From IMG/VR virus record IMGVR_UViG_3300008259_000347, positions 1 through 64,000 of that record: 64,000 bases of DNA; one strand, given 5' to 3'. The translations under genes were made by a program, and so were the position numbers. Each line of letters begins with the position of its first letter. The stretch's first letter is position 1. Under the pieces are notes generated by a model. That model was given only the letters and a program-made list of their open reading frames with translations, ran no database searches and was not told where the DNA came from. This DNA is from a virus. Shown one piece after another: positions 8,344 to 16,272 of the stretch.

Positions 8344-8570
8344 TCTTACTTCAACTCTCGGATTCTGATATTGCATCAGTTGTCGATAGATATGAAGCAG
8401 AAATTAAAGAATTAAAAGACGAATTTTTTAGATTAAGTTGGTACATGCGAGGTGGTGTTACTGCTGATCAAATGTTTTATCTGTATGGTTATGAAGATAG
8501 ATCAATAATGAACAATATTATCAAAGAAAATATAGAACTGACTAAGAAGACAGGCACTAATTTCTTATAA
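8337..8570 (+). CDS. -1-frame extension of gp26 (tail/hub assembly chaperone T-like or gp51-like segment)
   Basis: 77 codons in the -1 frame, entered after the slippery site. The first in-frame ATG comes only about 40 codons in (inside WYMRGG), and no GTG or TTG with a ribosome site exists earlier, so independent initiation is unlikely. The product is helical and charged, with SDIASVVDRYEAEIKELKDE followed by FFRLSWYMRGG and then MFYLYGYEDRS. In T4, gene 51 (hub assembly) follows gene 26; this segment may be its counterpart made as a fusion. Homology to gp51 was not tested. It ends 3 bases before the convergent neighbour's stop. Confidence 0.6.
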   Translation, partial: RLILLQLSDSDIASVVDRYEAEIKELKDEFFRLSWYMRGGVTADQMFYLYGYEDRSIMNNIIKENIELTKKTGTNFL

Positions 8571-8573
8571 TTT

Positions 8574-9986
8574 TTATCGTGTTTTAATAAGCATCTTAAC
8601 TTCTGAATCGTAATTGACTCCAGGTTTTAAAGGAATGGCATCAAAAGGATTAGGCTTGCCTGTGTCCCTGGCTTGTGTAATAGCATACTGTACTTTAGGA
8701 ATTCTAAGTGTGGTTGGATCGTTAATTAAATAACCGTCTCGGTCTGTGACTGAAACTCCGCCAACACTGATCATCTTAGCATCTCGAGCAGCTCTTTCTT
8801 TTTCTTCTTTGTCTTTTAATTCTTTGTCAGGTTTTTGACTTCCACCACCAGGCTGTAGCTTATCTGATAGTGCTGGTAAGTTAATACCAAACTTAGCTGC
8901 TAATTCTCGTAATCCGTTATAGGCTATTCTTAATCCTGCTAGAACTTTGTCAGTAATCCAGCCTGTGACAGAGAACAACATCTGCACAGCCCATGCTTGT
9001 TGGAAGTCTTTGCCTTCTTTAGTAGTCTCTAACCAAGTGATAATAGCAGTTCTTCCTGCTATACCTCCAGGTCCTTTGCCAGCTACTAGATTCATTAAAC
9101 GTGCGCCAGCATTTAATATACCCATGCTAGCTGCTACAGCGCCGCCGCCTGCTATACCTGTAGCTGTGCCTGTTTTCATTGCTGCGATTCCAGCCATAGC
9201 AGCTTTACCTGAAGCGAACTTAAAGAACGCTGGAGCAAACCCTGTGGATGTTACGATACCAATGGTGGCTTTGCCTAGTAATGTATTACGCTCTGAATCA
9301 AACTTAGCTTCAGCATCACTATATGTCATGTCAGCAAAACGATTAGGCATCTTTAAAGGAGTGTTGTTCTTAGTGCTATTAACCCAATCTTCCCATTCCT
9401 TTTCTAATACGCCAATATTAGTATAATAATCTTGAATGTAGTAAGCACTGCCGCCAATGTTAACTACCCAATTATACACACTGCCTATTTCTTTTAATTT
9501 CAAACCTGCTTTAAACTTAGATTTTGCTAGATTTTTAGCCAATTCAGATTTAGGATAATCTATTTTTGCCTGTTTAAGTCGTTGTCTGTAGTCTTGATTA
9601 AATTTAGCAGGCTTTTTCTTAGTCCATAAGTCACTGACTTTAGCATTAAGCCATTTACCGCCTTTGGTCAATGCTGCTCGCGTAAATTTATTTTTACGCA
9701 TCAATTTTACTACAATAGGTCTACCTAATTTTGCTACTCCAGGAATAGCCAACAGCATCACATCGATGAAAAGATCATTCCATTCTTCTTCGCTGATTTT
9801 GCTAGGATCTTCGTTGTACTTGCCAATGAATTTAATCAAGTCAGCAAAACTCATAGCAGCCAATACCACACTGATAGCTGTTATAACTCCACCTACACTT
9901 AGTCCAGCTATAAGGGGAAGAGCTTCATCAAGACGTTCTTCCTCAATAGGATAATATTTTTCAGCGACAATTTCATATATTTTCAT
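8574..9986 (-). CDS. Putative internal head protein with capsid-targeting-like N-terminus
   Basis: 470 residues. The first residues MKIYEIVAE resemble the T4 internal-protein/Alt capsid targeting sequence (MK-x-Y-x-E-x-IAE), cleaved by gp21 after Glu; a second site-like LDE-A lies at residues 19-22. The rest has Ala/Gly-rich hydrophobic stretches at about 23-50 and 255-300, a Lys-rich region at about 95-150, and a hydrophilic C-terminus. I do not recognise an enzymatic domain. Packaging in the head is inferred from the N-terminus only; a membrane-active ejected protein is possible. The ATG has no clear Shine-Dalgarno and is preceded by a perfect hairpin at 10004-10022. Confidence 0.6.
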   Translation of the reverse strand: MKIYEIVAEKYYPIEEERLDEALPLIAGLSVGGVITAISVVLAAMSFADLIKFIGKYNEDPSKISEEEWNDLFIDVMLLAIPGVAKLGRPIVVKLMRKNKFTRAALTKGGKWLNAKVSDLWTKKKPAKFNQDYRQRLKQAKIDYPKSELAKNLAKSKFKAGLKLKEIGSVYNWVVNIGGSAYYIQDYYTNIGVLEKEWEDWVNSTKNNTPLKMPNRFADMTYSDAEAKFDSERNTLLGKATIGIVTSTGFAPAFFKFASGKAAMAGIAAMKTGTATGIAGGGAVAASMGILNAGARLMNLVAGKGPGGIAGRTAIITWLETTKEGKDFQQAWAVQMLFSVTGWITDKVLAGLRIAYNGLRELAAKFGINLPALSDKLQPGGGSQKPDKELKDKEEKERAARDAKMISVGGVSVTDRDGYLINDPTTLRIPKVQYAITQARDTGKPNPFDAIPLKPGVNYDSEVKMLIKTR

Positions 9987-10429
9987 AACTTAGTATTTAT
10001 TAGAGTTGAACTACGTTCAACTGCTCTTCGCTTGAGCTCGAGCATTTGCATAGATATAATTAGTGCGAAGCACTTAGATATTATCTAGATTGTTCAGTCA
10101 CTCTTCGCCCGTTGCCAGGCGAAAAAAAGACATTATCTGAGTTGAACATTGTCACTTAGCGTTACAGCGTTACAGAGGCGGTCGTCCGGTACCTCGAGCT
10201 GCGTCTTCATACGACGGCGGCACACAAATATACGCTAACACACTTGTGTACGTGCAGGTTTTGCCTGCTCATTTTGCCTTTTATCCTTTTCAAACAACCA
10301 AATCGCAGGACTTACAAGCGATCTTCATCCAATTGGGTAGTGGTTGAGTACTCTTAACGGCAAGAGATTTCCGTCCCTGCGACCCGAGGTCCAGGTATAA
10401 GGGCGCACGAATTTAGCCTGCGCCAGCTG
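9987..10429. other. Hairpin-rich, comparatively GC-rich non-coding region (candidate structured RNA)
   Basis: The only long gap in the window. Hand count gives about 47% G+C over 10021-10430, higher than the AT-rich genes around. It holds many inverted repeats: 10004-10011/10015-10022 (8 bp perfect), 10062-10066/10070-10074, 10104-10109/10118-10123, 10303-10309/10376-10382 (7 bp, enclosing 10351-10355/10362-10366) and 10402-10407/10419-10424. There is also an 8-bp tandem repeat at 10158-10173. No canonical T-arm or tag sequence was found, so I do not call it tRNA or tmRNA. It could be a non-coding RNA, an origin, or the remains of a mobile insertion beside the GIY-YIG gene. Only a 21-codon micro-ORF is seen. 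Confidence 0.5.
10207..10272 (-). CDS. Possible 21-residue micro-ORF
   Basis: ATG 10272 to TGA 10207, preceded on the minus strand by AAGGATAAAAGG, a good ribosome site. The product is hydrophobic and Val/Cys-rich towards its end. Located inside the structured gap. May be a leader peptide or chance; weak support. Confidence 0.2.
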   Translation of the reverse strand: MSRQNLHVHKCVSVYLCAAVV

Positions 10430-10870
10430 TTAACCGTTTAACTGTTTGCCTTTGATGTGTGAGCCATGGACACGAACACTGATCTGACCATTGTAATATT
10501 CGTCAGATTCTAGTACTCGCCGTGTGAATTGTTCTCTTGCCTCAATGTAACTGCACTCTGCTTTGCTTTTACAATAATAAAGTATCTCTCTGTGAAATTT
10601 TTCTGTGCCTAATTGTGTTACATCTTTGTTGAGTTCGTCGTTGGAGCCGTAGTATGTTTGCCAGTCGGAATCTATTTTTGACTTAATTCGTTTCTTTTTC
10701 TTTGTGCCGTTTTTTAATTTGACTACTCGATATGTGGTTTTTGAAAATTTTGCCAGTTTTTTGCCTATATACATGCGTCCGCTGACTGTATTAGTGATAA
10801 GATATACAAATCCAATACAGTCTTCAGGAAGTTCCGTTATCAGTTGATTCTGGTGGTGCCACGACATCAA
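10430..10870 (-). CDS. GIY-YIG family endonuclease-like protein
   Basis: 146 residues. GFVYLITN (residues 20-27) and GRMYIGKK (31-38) form the GIY-YIG signature; WQTYYGSNDEL, and a Glu-containing YIEAREQ helix about 110-116, match the positions of later conserved motifs. Between them lies a Lys-rich KLKNGTKKKKR loop. Such single-domain proteins occur in T4-like marine phages, sometimes as homing or repair nucleases. It overlaps the upstream gene by 47 bp, so the real start may be the second Met or later. It adjoins the structured region, which fits a mobile element, but no intron is seen. Confidence 0.75.
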   Translation of the reverse strand: MMSWHHQNQLITELPEDCIGFVYLITNTVSGRMYIGKKLAKFSKTTYRVVKLKNGTKKKKRIKSKIDSDWQTYYGSNDELNKDVTQLGTEKFHREILYYCKSKAECSYIEAREQFTRRVLESDEYYNGQISVRVHGSHIKGKQLNG

Positions 10871-11114
10871 CTTGTTTAGTCTTTTTTAATTCTGCCTTGC
10901 GTCGATTTGATTCAAAGTACTTTGGACTGCTTTGACTGGGCTTTTGTTTCCTGATTTCTAATATTTCTGCCCGTCGTTGACGTGCCACAATTCGTATGTC
11001 TGCTAACAAATTGCGACACTTAATGCCAGCAACATGTGTTTGTTTATTTTCCCAATCTTGATTGTACTTAAAATACTCTCTAAATAGAGCCATTAACTGT
11101 TCATGTGTGTCCAT
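10824..11114 (-). CDS. Small basic histone Hc1-like protein
   Basis: 96 residues. The N-terminal helix MDTHEQLMALFREYFKYNQ, then an AGIKCRNLLADIRIVARQRR segment, resembles the small Hc1/H1-like proteins of T4-like marine phages ('A-x-R-x-R-x-x-L-x-x-I-x-x-x-x-K/R' pattern). The C-terminal half is Lys/Arg/Ser-rich. DNA binding is plausible from charge and the family comparison, which I recall rather than searched. It starts immediately at the gp46 stop (shared base 11114), so it is coupled to the recombination genes. Confidence 0.45.
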   Translation of the reverse strand: MDTHEQLMALFREYFKYNQDWENKQTHVAGIKCRNLLADIRIVARQRRAEILEIRKQKPSQSSPKYFESNRRKAELKKTKQVDVVAPPESTDNGTS

Positions 11115-12892
11115 TATTGTATAATATCTAAGTCTGTGCTGTAACTAGTGAAGCCATTTTCCTTAATTACTTTAAGAACATTGTTTACTCTACCAATTAA
11201 TTCGTCTTTGTGACTGATCAAATAGATATTCTTATTACGTTCACGTGCCATTTTCTTTAATACACCCAGGGCATTTTCAACTCCGCTGGCATCTAAGCCG
11301 TTATCTATAAGTTCGTCTACAAATAACAAGTTTATGTTCTGGTATAAGCTTTCCCATACATCTCTAAATGCCCAGCTTAGTCCTAGTATCAGTCTGTTAC
11401 GTTCACCTCTACTAAGATTATCAAAGTCTAAGTCTTGTCCCAACTGTGTGATCTCTACATTTAAGTCGTTTAGGAATGTAACTTGATGAGGCAACCCCAT
11501 TTTGTCAAGGTAATATGTCAGTCTACTGTTCAAATAATTTAGATTTTGATCTATAATTTTCTTTCTTATAAAACTGTCTTTGTTAGTTAACAGTTTTAAC
11601 AAGAATTCTTGATGATCTTTTAATAAGGATAACTCGTTTACAATATCCCAGTTTATTTCTTGTAGTGCTGTGTTCTGTAGTTCTTCTATTTGATCTGTAT
11701 AAGGATCTGTTTCTTGTTGTCGTTTACCCAAGGCTTCTTCTAAGCTGTTTAGATTGTTCTGATGACGCAATGCTTCTTCTAAACTATCATAGAAAGTTTG
11801 AGGTCTGCCATTAATATCGCCAATGCTTTCTAGTTCTTCTATTATAGTAGCATAGCTATCACTGACTCCTTGTAAGAAAATATACGCATCATCTAGGTTC
11901 TTCTTGGCTACAGAACTCATTTCTTCGTGTTTATCTGTGTGAAGTCCTTGTTCGCAAGCAGGGCATTTGTTATCAGCAAGTTTATCCAACTCTTTCTTAT
12001 ATTTGTTAACTGTTTTGTCGGCCTGCATTACACTAGTTTCTAATGTAGCTTTTTGTTTGTTTAAATTCTTTATTTTTTCGCTTTGATCATTGTAGGTTTT
12101 TAACTTTGCGTGTTGTTCTAACTCTCGTTCAATATCAACAGACTGTAATTCTATAATCTTTTCAGCAAGTTTTAAACAGTCTGTTTCTCGTTGTGTAAAC
12201 CACGCACTCTTTTTAACTTCTAAACTATCGATACTTTGCTGTATTTTTTCATTACTTTTCTTTGCTGCTTCGATATTAGCAGATTCCTGTTGTATTTGAT
12301 CTCTAGTTAGTTTAACTTGTTCTTTTAATGTTTCTGCTTTCTCACTTAGAAGGGTAATTCCTAGTAGCTGTTCGATGATTTCTCGTTGATCATTGGCTCG
12401 CATACTTAAAAAAGGCTCTGTGTAAGTGTTCAAGGCAACAATGTGCTTGAACATATCGTGACTCATACCTAATAGTTCAGCTAGATCCTTTTGTGTTTCT
12501 CTAACATCCCCTTGACTATCATCGATTTCGGAATCTTCTTGGACGACATCGTTAACATAAAATTTTAAAACATTAGGTTTTCGTCCTCTTTCTATACGGT
12601 AATTTGCCCCGTCTCTTTCAAAAGATAACGTGACCAACATGTTTTTATTGTTGATCTTGTTAATCAGATTATCTTTTTTAATATTAGTCAATGCTTGACC
12701 AAATAGTCCATAACTTAAAGCATTTACTATTGTAGTTTTGCCCGTACCGTTGCGACTTCCGCTGTCGTCGCCACCCATGTCTAGATTTTCTCCTAGTACA
12801 AGTGTTAACTGTTCTCGTTCAAAATCTACTGCTTGAGTTTGGTTACCCACACTCATAAAGTTTTTTACTGTTAGTGTTTTTAATCTGATCAT
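11114..12892 (-). CDS. gp46: Recombination endonuclease subunit gp46 (Rad50/SbcC-like ATPase)
   Basis: 592 residues with complete SMC/Rad50 architecture. An N-terminal Walker A ends in GTGKTT (residues 49-54), with a Gly/Asp-rich insertion before it. Long coiled coils flank a CPAC zinc hook (310-313). The ABC signature is LSRGERN (493-499) and Walker B LLFVDE (522-527). With gp47 it forms the T4 Mre11-Rad50-type complex that resects DNA ends for recombination-dependent replication. ATG overlaps the gp47 stop by 4 bases (ATGA), so the two are translationally coupled. The length is close to T4 gp46 (560). Confidence 0.95.
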   Translation of the reverse strand: MIRLKTLTVKNFMSVGNQTQAVDFEREQLTLVLGENLDMGGDDSGSRNGTGKTTIVNALSYGLFGQALTNIKKDNLINKINNKNMLVTLSFERDGANYRIERGRKPNVLKFYVNDVVQEDSEIDDSQGDVRETQKDLAELLGMSHDMFKHIVALNTYTEPFLSMRANDQREIIEQLLGITLLSEKAETLKEQVKLTRDQIQQESANIEAAKKSNEKIQQSIDSLEVKKSAWFTQRETDCLKLAEKIIELQSVDIERELEQHAKLKTYNDQSEKIKNLNKQKATLETSVMQADKTVNKYKKELDKLADNKCPACEQGLHTDKHEEMSSVAKKNLDDAYIFLQGVSDSYATIIEELESIGDINGRPQTFYDSLEEALRHQNNLNSLEEALGKRQQETDPYTDQIEELQNTALQEINWDIVNELSLLKDHQEFLLKLLTNKDSFIRKKIIDQNLNYLNSRLTYYLDKMGLPHQVTFLNDLNVEITQLGQDLDFDNLSRGERNRLILGLSWAFRDVWESLYQNINLLFVDELIDNGLDASGVENALGVLKKMARERNKNIYLISHKDELIGRVNNVLKVIKENGFTSYSTDLDIIQ

Positions 12893-13899
12893 AAGTTATT
12901 GTATATTGAAAGTAAAACCTTTTTATCATAAGTATCGCTGTCTATGTTGACTAATTGATTAGTTACGATTTGATCTACACTTTCAAAGTCTTGTATTTCA
13001 ATTGTGCTGGTAATCTCTGTTTCTTTTTTTTCTGGAATTAGGGTAAGTTCTCTAATAGGATAATCCCCCATAAATTTTTCTTTAATAAAATTTGCTTCCT
13101 CGTAACTGATATCAATGTCTAAGCTGACTCTGAGATGTGCCTTAGGTAGTATAATACTATCAGCACGATCAATCAACTCGCTTAACTTAGCTGTTCTATA
13201 TGTAGGTTGATCGGGCCAAGTATGATATTCTGGTTTCTTACCCCATTCTAAAATCATCATTCCTCGGTCATTGTCCCAGTTATCGGAATAATTGTGTGGA
13301 AAACAATTACCAATATAAACCATATTGCCTTTTTGTTGACGTTTATGAAAGTGACCGCTAAAGCCAAGCTCGTAATTTGCGAAATGATTTAGTTGTATTT
13401 CTCCATGATCCGGCATCTGTACCATGGCATTCATGTAAAAACTAGGTAATTCAAAATGCCCAAACACATACTGTCCGCTTTGTTTGGCAATGCTTTTCCA
13501 TTCGTCACCGATTAGCCAAGGACATAGTGTGACTTCGTCTATAGTAATAGGATGATGTACTACAGTGACACCTGGAATGTATTTTCCAAACTCTACACTA
13601 TGGATATCCCGTTTATCTTTGTAATAAAGATCGTGATTACCAGGGAAAAAATAAAATTGATCAAAAGCTTTACCCAATTTTTCAAGGGCTCTAAGGCTAT
13701 AATCCATCGTAGTGATATTAAGGCTGTTGCGATTGTGATGCCAATCACCGAGAAAAATTCCAGTATCACACCCTTCCTCCTTTGCTTTAGTAATATACCA
13801 GTCTACAAAATCTTCACAGTCTTGATTATGAACACCGCTGTTAGATTTAAGACCAAAGTGTATGTCTGTTAAACAAGCTACTTTTTTAAAAAGGCCCAT
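12889..13899 (-). CDS. gp47: Recombination endonuclease subunit gp47 (Mre11/SbcD-like)
   Basis: 336 residues (T4 gp47 is 339). All metallophosphoesterase motifs are visible: TDIHFG (11-16), GDWHHN (51-56), GNHD (87-90), GHFE (147-150) and SGHFHKR (181-187), giving the two-metal site. It is the nuclease partner of gp46, encoded immediately downstream. The start overlaps the small upstream gene by 14 bases, so the four genes 14862 to 11114 read as one coupled operon. Confidence 0.95.
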   Translation of the reverse strand: MGLFKKVACLTDIHFGLKSNSGVHNQDCEDFVDWYITKAKEEGCDTGIFLGDWHHNRNSLNITTMDYSLRALEKLGKAFDQFYFFPGNHDLYYKDKRDIHSVEFGKYIPGVTVVHHPITIDEVTLCPWLIGDEWKSIAKQSGQYVFGHFELPSFYMNAMVQMPDHGEIQLNHFANYELGFSGHFHKRQQKGNMVYIGNCFPHNYSDNWDNDRGMMILEWGKKPEYHTWPDQPTYRTAKLSELIDRADSIILPKAHLRVSLDIDISYEEANFIKEKFMGDYPIRELTLIPEKKETEITSTIEIQDFESVDQIVTNQLVNIDSDTYDKKVLLSIYNNL

Positions 13900-14044
13900 A
13901 AATGTCCTTACCTATAATTTTTTGTATGTCTGTCATCATCGAATCCTCCATTTGACAAATCCAATTGTCTTGTTCAGTCATTCTAGTAAAAAGTAACTTT
14001 AGAAAATGTCCTTCAGGTAGCTTTACTGTAACGTATTTGATCAT
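13886..14044 (-). CDS. 52-residue conserved-position small protein between gp55 and gp47
   Basis: ATG 14044 overlaps the gp55 stop in ATGA; stop at 13886 lies inside the gp47 start region. The product begins MIKYVTVKLPEGHF and is of mixed charge with no recognised motif. Overlaps on both sides strongly suggest a real coupled gene. Its role is unknown. Too short for usual length cut-offs. Confidence 0.6.
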   Translation of the reverse strand: MIKYVTVKLPEGHFLKLLFTRMTEQDNWICQMEDSMMTDIQKIIGKDIYGPF

Positions 14045-14862
14045 TCGTCGTAACCTTCATTCCTTTTTAAGGCAGCAGAATACTCTCCTTGCCCAGTTCT
14101 ACTATAACTAGGATTCATTCCGTTTATTTCCAAGAGATCATCTCTAATAACTTGGTTACGCTTTTCAATGTTGATGATTCTAACAAAACTATTAGTAACA
14201 GCAGCAGTAAAATAAGCAAACGGATTATCTGATTTTGATTCATCGAATTGTAGTCCTATCTGTGTTAGTTGTAAAATAGCCTGTCCCCGCATTTCGTCGT
14301 TGTATGTGTATCCTCTAACATTACCTCTAGTTGCGTATCTTTCACACAATTTAATATACATGCGAGCAAGCGTGTTAGTAATTTGCCCATGATCCTTGTT
14401 GAATTTGCCTTTTTCTAAGCCACCTTTCCAATGGCTTTTCCCTACACATACAAGCACATCGTTTTCATCAAACTTCCAATGTTGGAAAGGCGGAAAATTT
14501 ACCTTATCTCTACCATCAGCAATAGTTTTAGGATTCTTTTTTCGTGTAGTATTTGTAGGAATATGATCAAAGGTCATAATCCTGAAAACTAAATCTGTTT
14601 TAGGAATCTTTTTATAATCAATTTCGCACTCTGCTAGTTTCACTTTCTCGCCAGATGATTTACGTTCTTCGTAAATTTTTTGACTTAGGCGTTTAGCTTG
14701 TGCTCGTTTAGCTTCGGCTATGGTTCGAATATTAATTTTATCTACATTAGGTAAAATTAGGTCATACCTATGATATTCTGGTTTGGTAAACGAACAGTAT
14801 GTATTTTTGGATTTGTGTATTTCTTCTAATAAGTCTTTGTTGTTTAAGTAATTAACTTTCAT
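14041..14862 (-). CDS. gp55: Late-transcription sigma factor gp55
   Basis: 273 residues from ATG 14862, which has AAGGA 8 bases upstream; an in-frame GTG at 14898 lies between the -10 and -35 boxes of the promoter and is not used. The C-terminal part contains a region resembling the gp55 sigma core: YNDEMRGQAILQLTQIGLQF, then NPFAYFTAAVTNSFVRIINIEKRN. In T4, gp55 binds RNA polymerase core and directs it to TATAAATA late promoters with gp33 and the gp45 clamp. It is longer than T4 gp55 (185), as in marine relatives. A sigma-70 promoter sits immediately upstream. Confidence 0.88.
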   Translation of the reverse strand: MKVNYLNNKDLLEEIHKSKNTYCSFTKPEYHRYDLILPNVDKINIRTIAEAKRAQAKRLSQKIYEERKSSGEKVKLAECEIDYKKIPKTDLVFRIMTFDHIPTNTTRKKNPKTIADGRDKVNFPPFQHWKFDENDVLVCVGKSHWKGGLEKGKFNKDHGQITNTLARMYIKLCERYATRGNVRGYTYNDEMRGQAILQLTQIGLQFDESKSDNPFAYFTAAVTNSFVRIINIEKRNQVIRDDLLEINGMNPSYSRTGQGEYSAALKRNEGYDE

Positions 14863-14882
14863 GTAATGATCCTTGTTGTAAT

Positions 14883-14911
14883 ATTGTAAACTACGCACTT
14901 TATTTTGTCAA
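14883..14911 (-). promoter_or_regulatory. Strong sigma-70 promoter for gp55 operon
   Basis: On the minus strand TTGACA (14906-14911), a 17-base spacer, then TACAAT (14883-14888): a consensus -35 and one-mismatch -10. Points at gp55 (ATG 14862), so host polymerase can make the late sigma before late transcription begins. Confidence 0.85.
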
Positions 14912-14918
14912 CTAAATA
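14911..14918 (+). promoter_or_regulatory. Candidate late promoter box ACTAAATA
   Basis: ACTAAATA ends 19 bases before the first rightward tail gene (ATG 14938) and touches the -35 box of the divergent gp55 promoter at 14911. Same TAAATA core as other structural gene starts. Confidence 0.5.
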
Positions 14919-14937
14919 ATGAATAAAGGAAACCAAA

Positions 14938-15972
14938 ATGGCAAATTTGTTTGATACATTGAAAAACGGTGCGACCACAGTAGTTAAAAATCTTAATGGA
15001 CCAGGATCTGGTGCTAACAATCTAGGTTCTGCTCTAGGCACTGCCGGAAGCTTATCAGGCATTTTAAATGGGCTATCTGATCCTAATAAATTACTGTCAA
15101 GTCTACGAAGTTTTAACCTTCCATTGGGAGGTAACACATTCAAACCTATGGGTAGTACAGGTGTAACTTGGGCAGGCACAGCAGCAGATAAAGATTGGCG
15201 TGTAAGACTTAGTTTACCCAATATTAGTTCTTTTAAAAGTAGTTACGTTCTGAAACCATTAGTTGCCGCAGGAGGTATGATATTTCCATATACTCCTGGC
15301 ATCAGTATTTCTCATAATGCTGGTTACGATGAACAATCGATAACACATAACAATTACCAGTTCATCACTTATCAAAATAGTAAAGTTGATAGGATCTCTA
15401 TCAACGCACCTTTTTTTGTAGAAGATGCTGTACAGGCACAATACTGGCTAGCTGCTGTTCATTACTTTAGATCAATGACCAAAATGTTTTCCGGAGCAGG
15501 CAATGGCGCAGAACAAGGCAATCCTCCTCCGATAGTGTATTTAAACGGTTACGGAGATTTTGTTTTTAAAAATATTCCTGTTGTGGTTAGTAGTTTTCAA
15601 GTCGAGCTAAGTGCTGATACAAATTATATTTCAACCAGTATGAGTAAAGATGTTTCAAGACCGGCTGGCTCTCCAGCTGCCGCACCTGTAGCACAGTCTG
15701 GAGGTTGGTTAAGTCTAGCTGGCGCAGCCTTACAAGCAGGCGGTCTTCAAAATGCTGGAGCATTTATCAGCGGATTAGATAATAAAAATAAAAGTGGCTC
15801 ACCAGGACAACAGCAACAAATACAAGCTATGAACGGTGATAGTCATGTACCAGTGAAAAGCACATTTCAAATTTCTCTTCAGCCTATATATAGTAGGCAA
15901 GCTATTAGAGAATTTAATTTACAAAGCTTTGTTCAAGGAGCTTATGTAAACAATCAAATAGGATATAATTAA
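14938..15972 (+). CDS. Baseplate tail-tube cap/initiator protein (gp48/gp54 type)
   Basis: 344 residues. Central segments WRVRLSLPN, GMIFPYTPGISISHNAGYDE and APFFVEDAVQAQYWLAAVHYF, then IVYLNGYGDFVFKNIPVVVSSF, match the tail-tube-like fold of the proteins at the baseplate-tube junction in marine T4-like phages. T4 gp48 is 364 and gp54 is 320 residues; I cannot separate the two from sequence alone. Gly/Ser/Ala-rich N-terminal region. AAGGA ribosome site. It leads the rightward baseplate cluster. Confidence 0.7.
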   Translation: MANLFDTLKNGATTVVKNLNGPGSGANNLGSALGTAGSLSGILNGLSDPNKLLSSLRSFNLPLGGNTFKPMGSTGVTWAGTAADKDWRVRLSLPNISSFKSSYVLKPLVAAGGMIFPYTPGISISHNAGYDEQSITHNNYQFITYQNSKVDRISINAPFFVEDAVQAQYWLAAVHYFRSMTKMFSGAGNGAEQGNPPPIVYLNGYGDFVFKNIPVVVSSFQVELSADTNYISTSMSKDVSRPAGSPAAAPVAQSGGWLSLAGAALQAGGLQNAGAFISGLDNKNKSGSPGQQQQIQAMNGDSHVPVKSTFQISLQPIYSRQAIREFNLQSFVQGAYVNNQIGYN

Positions 15973-16271
15973 TGGCTGTTTATAAACCTTCCAGTCCTTG
16001 GAAAGAAACTCCAATCGAAAACAATTATCTTACCGTGCTTAGGATACGTCCAGTAAGCGCAGAGCCTGATGATTTTTTATACACTATTGAACCTCAATAC
16101 ACTTATCGACCTGATTTGTTAGCCTACGATTTGTATGGTGATACAAAATTGTGGTGGGTATTCATTCAGAGAAATTTAGACGTATTACAAGATCCTGTTT
16201 ATGATTTTGTAGCAGGTACAAAAATTTATATTCCCAAGGGCGATAGTTTAAAAACTGTGTTAGGATTGTAA
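15972..16271 (+). CDS. gp53: Baseplate wedge protein gp53
   Basis: 99 residues with the family-typical YRPDLLAYDLYGDTKLWWVF followed by QRN and DPVYDFVAGTKIYIP, the latter a LysM-like end as in T4 gp53. T4 gp53 (196 residues) joins wedges around the hub; the marine form is shorter. ATG shares a base with the preceding stop (TAATG), so it is coupled. High confidence on family. Confidence 0.9.
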   Translation: MAVYKPSSPWKETPIENNYLTVLRIRPVSAEPDDFLYTIEPQYTYRPDLLAYDLYGDTKLWWVFIQRNLDVLQDPVYDFVAGTKIYIPKGDSLKTVLGL

Positions 16272-16272
16272 A

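Noticed and set aside
8560-8580. Terminator between the convergent gp26 region and the gene ending at 8574
   Set aside because: No stem of useful length followed by a T run in either direction.
10104-10130. Rho-independent terminator at the TTCGCC/GGCGAA hairpin
   Set aside because: The stem is followed by As on the plus strand; on the minus strand the Ts precede rather than follow it.
10308-10395. tRNA-like pattern on the plus strand (GGTAGTGGTTGAG, CTCTT/AAGAG arm, AGGTCC end)
   Set aside because: No T-arm of GTTCRANNC type, the anticodon-like loop has 6 rather than 7 bases and the distance from acceptor to D-arm is too long.
9987-10429. Permuted two-piece tmRNA as in alphaproteobacteria
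   Set aside because: No tag reading frame ending in the Ala-rich degradation signal and no GGTTCGA element on either strand.
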